Translations under genes and position numbers: made by a program
Assembly: GCA_910587875.1 (NCBI GenBank)
Contig: CAJUOD010000026.1
Coordinates: forward strand, 1 to 29,823
From: an uncultured Oscillibacter sp.
GTDB taxonomy: Bacteria; Bacillota; Clostridia; Oscillospirales; Oscillospiraceae
DNA length: 29,823 bases
Reading direction: 5' to 3'
The notes under the pieces: generated by a model
What the model saw: only the letters and a program-made list of their open reading frames with translations
Told to the model about the DNA's origin: nothing
The model's database searches: none
Shown here: one piece after another, positions 22,421 through 28,516 of the stretch
Position numbering within the stretch: the stretch's first letter is position 1
Layout of the letters: each line of letters begins with the position of its first letter

Positions 22421-23469
22421 CAATCGAAAAAGCCTGTGGTATCCACCACCAAATCCGCGCCCCGTTCCGTGCCGCAGGCGGCGAAATACCGCTCCTCCAG
22501 GGCCCGCCACACCCGGTCGAAGGTGGGGAAATAGTCCCCCTCCCGGGCCCGGAGGCGGCGGGTCTGCTCCTCCCGCTCACAGGTGAGGAAGACCTTCAGG
22601 TCGTAGCACCCCGCCAGAGTCGGGTGCTGGGAGTAGGTGCCCTCCACGATGGTCAGCCCCTCCTCCAGCGGCTCTGCCTCCCTCATTTGGCCGGTCTGGC
22701 AGTCGTAGGCCCGGCAGAGAATCGTCTCCCCCGCCCGAGCGGGGCCCAGGACCTCCTCCCGGAAGCGCTCCAGGTCCATGTTCCCGGCGGGAACGTCCAT
22801 CCAGTTTTCCGCCCGCCGCTCCGGCGGGAGGTAGAAGTCGTCCATGTGGACGACATTGGAGGAACAGACCAGGGACTCCGACGCCGCGGCGGCGAAGCTG
22901 GTCTTCCCGCTGCCGCAGCGCCCGTCGATGGCAATGACGGCGGGTGTTTTCTCCCGGGCCAGCTTCTCCAGGGGGACCAGTGCCGGGAGATACCGGGCAT
23001 AGTCCAGCCGCAAAACCCGGTAGTGGGGGTTGTAAGCGCTCCGGAACGCCTCGCTGTGGGAGACCGGGGGGCAGCCCTCCCGCCGCCAGCGCTCCAGGGA
23101 TTCCCCCATGCCGGGGACGGGGAGGGAGGCCAGAACCTCCAGCTTTTCAGACAGCCCCTCCGCCGTGCCTGACCCCAGGGCCATGGTCCGCCGGAACATC
23201 CGGCCCGCCAGGGGCAGCTCCCAGAGGGTGGAGAGGCCCCCGGTGATGTGGAAGCGGCAGAGGCCGCCCCCGATGGGCTCCGGAGGCAGGGCCTCCATCC
23301 CCGCCTCCTTCCGCTCCGCCAGCAGGGCCGCCAGCACCTTGTCCGGGCTCTGGGCCATGTGGGCGGGGCCGAACTCGCTCTGATAGGCCAGCTTGGCGAA
23401 GTCCCGGGGCTCCATCAGGGGGTAGCGGGCCCAGTGCTCCCGGGCGATCTCAAGAAAATCTCCGCTCAT
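22420..23469 (-). CDS. Uridine kinase-like P-loop protein with an N-terminal extension domain
   Basis: A 349-aa protein. The C-terminal half (about 170-349) is a P-loop kinase of the uridine kinase/phosphoribulokinase class: Walker A IDGRCGSGKT (181-190), MDDFYLPPERR (209-219) and VEGTYSQHP (275-283). The N-terminal 165 residues (FLEIAREHWARYPLMEPRDF, AYQSEFGPAHM, GGGLCRFHI, HSEAFRSAYNPHYRVL) form a separate domain I do not recognise. The start ATG 23469 overlaps the DUF3842 stop (ATGA), so the two are coupled. It is last in the AKR-DUF3842-kinase operon. Substrate is unknown; assignment as a true uridine kinase should be avoided. Confidence 0.88.
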   Translation of the reverse strand: MSGDFLEIAREHWARYPLMEPRDFAKLAYQSEFGPAHMAQSPDKVLAALLAERKEAGMEALPPEPIGGGLCRFHITGGLSTLWELPLAGRMFRRTMALGSGTAEGLSEKLEVLASLPVPGMGESLERWRREGCPPVSHSEAFRSAYNPHYRVLRLDYARYLPALVPLEKLAREKTPAVIAIDGRCGSGKTSFAAAASESLVCSSNVVHMDDFYLPPERRAENWMDVPAGNMDLERFREEVLGPARAGETILCRAYDCQTGQMREAEPLEEGLTIVEGTYSQHPTLAGCYDLKVFLTCEREEQTRRLRAREGDYFPTFDRVWRALEERYFAACGTERGADLVVDTTGFFD

Positions 23470-23891
23470 AGCCCCAGCTCCCGGACCGCCAGGTCCGCCG
23501 CCCGGCGGAGGTACTCCTCCAGGCGGCACTCCTCCACCCCCGCCACGTACACGCCGCAGGAGGAGGAGGGGATCAGAATCTTCACCGCCCCGGACCCGGA
23601 GACGGCGGCGGCCATGGCGGGGGACACCTCCCCCAGGATGCCGTTGGCCAGCACCACGCCGATGGGGCCCAGGATGACGTCCGCCCGGGCGGCGTTGTAG
23701 ACCACGGCGTTCTCCCCCGTGGCCCCCTGGGCGGCCCCGGCCTTCAGCATGGCGGCGGTGGCCGCCACGTTGGTGCCCGCGCACAGGAGGCGGCAGCCCT
23801 CGGGAAGCCGGGGCTTCAGCAGCTTCACCAGCTGGCTCCCCACGCCGCCCCCCTGGCCGTCCAGAATCAAGACCGTGCGAGTATGGTCCAT
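23466..23891 (-). CDS. DUF3842 family protein
   Basis: A 141-aa small cytoplasmic protein with the family hallmark near the N terminus, VLILDGQGGGVGSQLVKLL, a glycine-rich loop suggesting nucleotide or metal-cofactor binding. PIGVVLANGILGEVSPAMAAAVSGSGAVKILIP is typical of DUF3842, whose role is unknown and which occurs often in clostridia. ATG 23891 follows GGGAGGTGA, a ribosome site that includes the stop codon of the upstream aldo/keto reductase (4 bp gap). It is the middle of a three-gene operon. Confidence 0.92.
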   Translation of the reverse strand: MDHTRTVLILDGQGGGVGSQLVKLLKPRLPEGCRLLCAGTNVAATAAMLKAGAAQGATGENAVVYNAARADVILGPIGVVLANGILGEVSPAMAAAVSGSGAVKILIPSSSCGVYVAGVEECRLEEYLRRAADLAVRELGL

Positions 23892-23895
23892 GGTC

Positions 23896-25044
23896 TCACC
23901 TCCCGAAGAGCTCCGCCGCCTTCGCCATGTTCTCCATCACGGGCACAGCGAAGGGGCAGCGGGCCTCACAGGCCCCGCACCGGACGCACTCCCCCGCCCC
24001 GTGGGGAAGAAGGGCGTAGTGCTCCCGGACCGTCTCCGGGACGCTCCCCTGGGCCAGGGAGAGATTCAGAAACTTCGTCACGTCCGCCACGGAGATCCCC
24101 TGGGGGCAGGGGGCGCAGTGGCCGCAGTACATACAGTGGCCCTTCCAGCTGATTTTCGGCAGGGCCGCCAGGGCGGCGGCGTAGTCCCGCTCCGCCTCGG
24201 GGGCCTCCTCAAAGGCGATGCTCTGCTTCAAGTCCTCCAGGCTCCGGGCCCCGGACATGACGCAGCCCACGCCGGGCCGGTCCAGGGCGTACTGGAGGCA
24301 CTGGAAGGCCGTCAGGGCCTTCCCCGCCGGGGAGAGCCTGTCGCTGAGCAGGTCCCCGCCGCCGAAGGCCTTCATGACGGTGATGCCCACCCCCAGCCGC
24401 TGGCAGGTCTCGTAGAGGGCCTGGCGCTCCGGGTCCATGTTCAAAAGGGGCGCGGCGTAGTTCTTGGGGGCCCAGAGCTCCTCCACGTCCTCGCTGGCGG
24501 GCTGGAGGTCATAGCAGGGGTTCACGCTGAACATCAGCACGTCGATGAGCCCGGAGTTCACCGCCGCCAGGGCCGCCTGGGGGTTGTGGCTGGAGAGGCC
24601 GATGCAGCCCACGGTCCCCGCCGCCTTCAGCTCCTGGGCGTAGGCCATCACCGGGCCGTTTTTGACCGTCTCCCAGTCCGCCAGGGAGTCCACGTAGTGG
24701 ACCATGCCGATCTCCACATGGTCTGTCCCCAGCCGCCGGAGCTGGTCCTCGAAGCCCTCCCGGACCTCGTCGATGTCCCGGGTCCGCTTGTACTGCCCGT
24801 CCTTCCAGACGGAGCACAAGTGGGCCTGGAGGACGAACTTCTCCCGCCGCCCCCGGAGGGCCAGCCCTAAGTTGGAGCGGAACTCAGGGTTGGGGGCGTA
24901 GAGGTCGATGCAGCTGGCCCCCGCCGCCTCACAGACGTCGATCCACTCCCGGACCTCCTCCGGGGTCTTTTCCAGAAAGCCCTCGCAGCCCACGCCGATC
25001 TCGCCCACCCGGAGGCCGCTCCGGCCCAACGTACGGTATCGCAT
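23896..25044 (-). CDS. Aldo/keto reductase with C-terminal 4Fe-4S ferredoxin domain
   Basis: A 382-aa protein: TIM-barrel aldo/keto reductase domain (1-290) and a C-terminal ferredoxin-like domain with two clusters: CMYCGHCAPCP (Cys304/307/310/313) and CVRCGACEARCP (Cys353/356/359/363). ATG 25044 follows AAGGAGGT. The barrel retains D47 (CIDLYAP) and H116 (MVHYVD), but the usual tetrad Tyr and Lys are not at the expected places (D-x-Y-A-P-N; VLQAHL). This pattern occurs in a ferredoxin-linked subgroup, so it may be a redox enzyme not using NADPH in the classical way. It leads an operon with DUF3842 and the kinase-like protein. Confidence 0.93.
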   Translation of the reverse strand: MRYRTLGRSGLRVGEIGVGCEGFLEKTPEEVREWIDVCEAAGASCIDLYAPNPEFRSNLGLALRGRREKFVLQAHLCSVWKDGQYKRTRDIDEVREGFEDQLRRLGTDHVEIGMVHYVDSLADWETVKNGPVMAYAQELKAAGTVGCIGLSSHNPQAALAAVNSGLIDVLMFSVNPCYDLQPASEDVEELWAPKNYAAPLLNMDPERQALYETCQRLGVGITVMKAFGGGDLLSDRLSPAGKALTAFQCLQYALDRPGVGCVMSGARSLEDLKQSIAFEEAPEAERDYAAALAALPKISWKGHCMYCGHCAPCPQGISVADVTKFLNLSLAQGSVPETVREHYALLPHGAGECVRCGACEARCPFAVPVMENMAKAAELFGR

Positions 25045-25082
25045 TTCAAGTACCTCCTTGTTCTCTCACTTGTCCGTCTTCC

Positions 25083-25113
25083 AGCATACCACGTGGAGCC
25101 CGCTCCATGTCAA
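25083..25113 (-). promoter_or_regulatory. Predicted promoter of the aldo/keto reductase operon, 19-bp spacer
   Basis: TTGACA (25108-25113) and TATGCT (25083-25088) are 19 bp apart. The spacer contains TGGAGC-GG-GCTCCA, an inverted repeat, and CCACGTGG. A long spacer with dyad symmetry is the layout used by MerR-type activators. Confidence 0.5.
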
Positions 25114-25123
25114 GAAGTTTTTC

Positions 25124-25152
25124 GCATTTCCCGGCGGCGGGGCGCATAGGAT
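25124..25152 (+). promoter_or_regulatory. Sigma-E-like sporulation promoter of spoIIID
   Basis: GCATTTC (25124-25130), 14-bp spacer, then CATAGGAT (25145-25152) fit sigma-E elements (K-M-ATATT; CATA-NNN-T). Transcription would start near 25159, after the possible ATG at 25151, which excludes that codon as the start. Confidence 0.45.
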
Positions 25153-25183
25153 GGACCAACAAGAGGCAGGGAGTGAGGATGTT

Positions 25184-25432
25184 TTGAAGGGAAATATGGA
25201 GGAGCGGGCGGAGCGCCTGGCTCTTTACATCATAGAGAACCGGTCCACGGTCCGGGCCGCCGCCCAGAGGTTTGGCATCAGCAAGTCCACGGTGCATAAG
25301 GACATCTCCGAGCGGCTGCCCCTGTTCAACCGCCCGCTGTACCTGCAGGTCAAGGAAGTGCTGGACGTGAACAAGGCCCAGCGGCACATCCGGGGCGGCA
25401 TCGCCACCCGCAAAAAATACCGCGGCGACTGA
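25184..25432 (+). CDS. spoIIID: Sporulation transcriptional regulator SpoIIID
   Basis: An 82-aa DNA-binding protein that controls mother-cell gene expression during sporulation. The core ATG-rich region MEERAERLALYIIEN, then TVRAAAQRFGISKSTVHKDISERLPLFN (HTH) and VKEVLDVNKAQRHIRGGIATRKKY match SpoIIID throughout. The start is uncertain: TTG 25184 (giving LKGNMEERAER, the usual family N terminus) or ATG 25196; ATG 25151 lacks a ribosome site. The basic C-terminal tail is present. The sigma-E-like promoter upstream agrees with the known control of this gene. A small unknown gene follows 22 bp later. Confidence 0.93.
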   Translation: MKGNMEERAERLALYIIENRSTVRAAAQRFGISKSTVHKDISERLPLFNRPLYLQVKEVLDVNKAQRHIRGGIATRKKYRGD

Positions 25433-25454
25433 CGCGGAAGGAGGGACCCTTATC

Positions 25455-25784
25455 ATGGCAAATCGTCACCACGGGCGGAGCCCGGCGGGCGGGCGGACCG
25501 CCCGGACCGTGCCCGTCTCCCGATCCCCGGGCCGGGACGCCGCCCCGCCGGGCACGCCCATCTACACGGAGCCGGAGGTCCGCCGCTGGCCCCACCCGCT
25601 GGAGGACGGGGGCTCCTCCCCCGCGCCGGAGCCCGCCATGCACTACATCCGCTGCGCCCTGTCCTACCAGAACCAGCTCCTGGCGGACATCAAGGCCCTG
25701 CTGGAGCAGCTGGCGGCGGCGCCCCCGGCGGCGGAAAAAGCCCCCGAGCCGGAAAAGGATGGAGAGAATTTGTCCAAGTTGTAA
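25455..25784 (+). CDS. Hypothetical protein after spoIIID (109 aa)
   Basis: ATG 25455 follows GGAAGGAGGG, so translation is well supported. The protein starts with an Arg/Pro/Ser-rich, probably disordered stretch (about 1-60), has a short helical segment AMHYIRCALSYQNQLLADIKALLEQLAAA (about 61-90), and ends in a charged Glu/Lys tail. No signal or membrane segment. It lies in the same transcript as spoIIID before the terminator at 25846-25875, so it may be made in sporulating cells. No family recognised. Confidence 0.6.
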   Translation: MANRHHGRSPAGGRTARTVPVSRSPGRDAAPPGTPIYTEPEVRRWPHPLEDGGSSPAPEPAMHYIRCALSYQNQLLADIKALLEQLAAAPPAAEKAPEPEKDGENLSKL

Positions 25785-25845
25785 ACTTTCTGAAAATATT
25801 TTGAATCCCTTGTAAGAAATGACAGAAACGGCAAAATTTTGACAG

Positions 25846-25875
25846 AAAAAATAGCGGCGTTGCCGCTATTTTTTC
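25846..25875 (+). terminator. Strong intrinsic terminator after the spoIIID transcript
   Basis: A perfect 13-bp A/T-flanked stem (arms 25846-25858 and 25862-25874) with a GTT loop; A- and T-runs flank it, so it can act on both strands. Confidence 0.85.
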
Positions 25876-25877
25876 TC

Positions 25878-25906
25878 TTGTCTTTTTCAGGGAGCCGCCT
25901 TATAAT
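25878..25906 (+). promoter_or_regulatory. Predicted sigma-A promoter of the LCP gene
   Basis: TTGTCT (25878-25883), 17-bp spacer, TATAAT (25901-25906). Start near 25913. Confidence 0.7.
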
Positions 25907-25915
25907 GAAGCCAAC

Positions 25916-25936
25916 GCCCCGACGGGGCCGTTTTTT
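25916..25936 (+). terminator. Short GC hairpin with T-run at the 5' end of the LCP transcript
   Basis: GCCCC (25916-25920), GAC loop, GGGGC (25924-25928), CG, then six Ts (25931-25936). It begins about 3 nt after the predicted start of transcription. It resembles an early attenuator; strength is uncertain (5 bp). Confidence 0.35.
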
Positions 25937-26007
25937 GGACGGGCCCCCCGGGCTTCCGTTTACTCTGACGATACGCGCCCCTCCCGGGCGCACAGGAGGT
26001 TTTTCCC

Positions 26008-26991
26008 ATGGCATCCAGACTTCGCCGCCGGAAGAGCAGCCCCTGGCTGGTGACCCTGCTGCTGCTCTTTATCCTCATCGGCCTATGCTACGCCGTCATC
26101 CGGGTCTACTTCCGGGCCCCGGACCAGAAAGACGACGACTCCGTCATGATCCAGCGGGTCAGCGGCCCCGTCCTCTCGGAGGACCTCTCCGACGAGGAGG
26201 CGGAGGCCCTCCGCTCCCACTACGAGCGCAAGCCCAACTTCTGGACCATCCTGGTCTCCGGCGCGGACGACGGCAACGGCAAGAGCGACACCAACATCCT
26301 GGTGTCCCTGGATGTGGAAAACGGGCAGGTCTTCGGGGTCAGCATCGCCCGGGACACCAAGGCCTTCATCCAGGGCAAGAACCGCAAGCTGAACGCCGCC
26401 TACGGCCTGGGAGGCGTGGAGCTGCTGGCGGACACGGTCTCCGACCAGCTGGGCATCCCGGTGGACTACACCGTGCTGGTGGACCTGAAGGCCTTCCAGG
26501 CCCTGGTGGACGCCGTGGGCGGCGTGGACTTTTACATCCCCGTGGACATGGACTATGAGGACCCCTACCAGGACCTCTCCATCCACTTCTCCAAGGGCAC
26601 CCGGCACCTGAACGGGGCCGAGGCCCTGAAGGTGGTCCGCTGCCGGAGCGCCTACGCCTCCCAGGACATCGGCCGGATGCAGACCCAGCAGGACTTTTTG
26701 AAGGCCGTGGCCAAGAAGATGCTCTCCCCCGCCAGCCTCACGAAGCTGGATGACTACTGCAAGATCTTCATCCAGTACGTGGACACGGACCTGACCGTGG
26801 GCAACCTGGTCTGGATGGGCACCCAGGTCATCGGCATGGGCTCGGACGCCGTTGAGTTCGCCACCCTCCCCGGCGAGTGGCATGATCCTTACATCTACCT
26901 GAACCAGGACGAGGTCCTGGCCCTGGTGAATGAGCACCTGAACCCCTACACCGAGGACCGCACCGCCGAGGACCTGAACATCCTGACCTGA
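26008..26991 (+). CDS. LytR-CpsA-Psr (LCP) family cell-wall protein
   Basis: A 327-aa membrane-anchored enzyme that transfers polymer chains from undecaprenyl-PP carriers onto peptidoglycan. ATG 26008 follows CAGGAGG. A cytoplasmic basic N terminus precedes one transmembrane segment (about 14-34). The extracellular LCP domain (75-327) has SDTNILVSLD, the SIARDTKAFI arginine site, LNAAYGLGG, and VRCRSAYASQDIGRMQTQQDFLKAV with the conserved Arg/Asp residues that bind the pyrophosphate. Family and length fit well. An SLH-domain exported protein gene follows 22 bp later, so both may concern the cell surface. Confidence 0.95.
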   Translation: MASRLRRRKSSPWLVTLLLLFILIGLCYAVIRVYFRAPDQKDDDSVMIQRVSGPVLSEDLSDEEAEALRSHYERKPNFWTILVSGADDGNGKSDTNILVSLDVENGQVFGVSIARDTKAFIQGKNRKLNAAYGLGGVELLADTVSDQLGIPVDYTVLVDLKAFQALVDAVGGVDFYIPVDMDYEDPYQDLSIHFSKGTRHLNGAEALKVVRCRSAYASQDIGRMQTQQDFLKAVAKKMLSPASLTKLDDYCKIFIQYVDTDLTVGNLVWMGTQVIGMGSDAVEFATLPGEWHDPYIYLNQDEVLALVNEHLNPYTEDRTAEDLNILT

Positions 26992-27013
26992 CCCCCCGCC
27001 TGAAAGGAGCCGC

Positions 27014-28459
27014 ATGAAAAAACAACTTTCCGCCCTGCTGCTGGCCCTCTGCCTGCTGCTGACGGTTCCCCCCGCCCAGGCCGCCCAGGAGCCGGGCTTT
27101 GCCCGGAGCCGGACCTACGCCGGGGAGTTCTCCGACCTGACCCCGGCCTCGCCTTTCTACGACAACGCCGCCGCCCTCTACGAGTACGGCCTCTCCAACG
27201 GGAAGGACGACGGCACCTTCGGCCTGGGAGACCCGGTGACCCTGGGCCAGGCCGTCATCTTCGCCGGGCGCGTCCGGGGCCTCTACCGCACCGGGAATGC
27301 CGAGGCCGCCCTGGCCTACCGCCATGAGACCACGCCGGGGGCCCTGGCCTACCTGCGCTACCTCCAGGCGGAGGGCGTGCTGGAGGCGGACTTCGTCAAG
27401 GACTACATGGACTTCTACGAGCCCGCCAGCCGGGCCCAGGTGGCCCATGTCCTGGCCAAGGTCCTGCCGGAGGAGGCCCTGCCCCCCGTCCACGGCGAGC
27501 TGGTCACCGTGGCCTACTCCTCCCGGCGCTTCATCCCCGACGTGGACGAGTACACCCCCTATTACCAGGACATTCTGGACCTCTACCGGAAGGGGATCTC
27601 CGCCGGCAGCGACGCCGCCGGGTCCTTCCTGCCGGACCAGCCCATCACCCGGGGGGCCCTGGCCGCCATGCTCACCCGGATGCTGGACCCCGCCCTGCGG
27701 GTCCGGCCCCAGTGGGACCTCTCCCACCTCTACAGCGCCGAGGGAACCACCCTGTCGGACCTGGTGGAGCCCGGGGAGTTTTTCCCCACCCCCTCCAATC
27801 AGGAGGAGCTGGAGAGCTCCCTGCGCTACATGCTGGCGGAGGGCAACGACCAGCTGGTGTTTCACCTTCCCGGCCTCTCCGAGGAGGAATCCCGCCAGCT
27901 CATGGACCTGTCTCTGACCGTGATGAAGGACCACTGCGAGCAGGGCTATAACCAGGTCCACTGCGCCTGGGGCCGGGGGCTGGTGACCCTGACCTTCACC
28001 GCCGCCGGGGCGGGGAAGCGCACCCAGGAGTACCGGGCCGCCAGCATGGAGGCCGCCATTGCCGTCCATGACCGGCTCTGGGAGGAGGGCGTCCTCCGCC
28101 TGGACATGACGGAGAAGGAAAAGGCCCTGGTCTACTACGACTGGATCTGCGACAACTGCGCCTATGACTACCACGCCAAGGAGGATTCCATCAGCCACAT
28201 CCCCTACAGCCTCTTTGCCAAACAGACCGCCGTCTGCGACGGCTACACCGGGGCTTACAACCTGCTTCTAAAGCTGGAGGGCATCCGGTGCTCCACCATC
28301 ATCCGGGGGGACCACATCTGGACCGTGGCCACCCTGGACGGGACGGAAGTACACATCGACACCACCTGGGGCGACAGCGGCAGCGAGACCATCTACGACT
28401 ACTTCGCCATGCTCCCCCAGGACTCCATGAGAATCCACGCCGAAAAGAGCATCCTGTAA
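27014..28459 (+). CDS. Exported SLH-domain and transglutaminase-like protein
   Basis: A 481-aa secreted protein with signal peptide (MKKQLSALLLALCLLLTVPPAQAAQ, cut near 23-24). Two to three S-layer homology repeats cover about 40-220 (FYDNAAALYEYGLSNGKDDGTFGLGDPVTLGQAVIFAGRV; YYQDILDLYRKGISAGSDAAGSFLPDQPITRGALAAMLTR), which anchor it to wall polymers. The C-terminal half carries a transglutaminase-like Cys protease core: Cys in TAVCDGYTGAYN (about 413), His in RGDHIW and Asp in HIDTTWGD. That triad is complete, so a wall-associated peptidase or crosslinking role is plausible. ATG 27014 follows AAAGGAG, 22 bp after the LCP gene; terminator follows. Confidence 0.92.
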   Translation: MKKQLSALLLALCLLLTVPPAQAAQEPGFARSRTYAGEFSDLTPASPFYDNAAALYEYGLSNGKDDGTFGLGDPVTLGQAVIFAGRVRGLYRTGNAEAALAYRHETTPGALAYLRYLQAEGVLEADFVKDYMDFYEPASRAQVAHVLAKVLPEEALPPVHGELVTVAYSSRRFIPDVDEYTPYYQDILDLYRKGISAGSDAAGSFLPDQPITRGALAAMLTRMLDPALRVRPQWDLSHLYSAEGTTLSDLVEPGEFFPTPSNQEELESSLRYMLAEGNDQLVFHLPGLSEEESRQLMDLSLTVMKDHCEQGYNQVHCAWGRGLVTLTFTAAGAGKRTQEYRAASMEAAIAVHDRLWEEGVLRLDMTEKEKALVYYDWICDNCAYDYHAKEDSISHIPYSLFAKQTAVCDGYTGAYNLLLKLEGIRCSTIIRGDHIWTVATLDGTEVHIDTTWGDSGSETIYDYFAMLPQDSMRIHAEKSIL

Positions 28460-28466
28460 GCGCGCC

Positions 28467-28502
28467 GGCGGCGCGGGGAAACCTCCCCGCGCCGCCTTTT
28501 TA
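28467..28502 (+). terminator. Intrinsic terminator of the LCP/SLH operon
   Basis: A perfect 12-bp stem (28467-28478 with 28485-28496), 6-nt loop and TTTTT (28497-28501), 7 bp after the stop. Confidence 0.9.
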
Positions 28503-28516
28503 TAGCTCCGCGCGCC

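Noticed and set aside
25151..25183. ATG 25151 as the spoIIID start
   Set aside because: No ribosome site, and it lies at or upstream of the predicted sigma-E transcription start.
26828..28198. Long open frame on the minus strand over the LCP/SLH genes
   Set aside because: Antisense to two well-supported genes; Gly/Val/Leu-rich composition typical of the mirror frame of GC-rich coding DNA, with no ribosome site.
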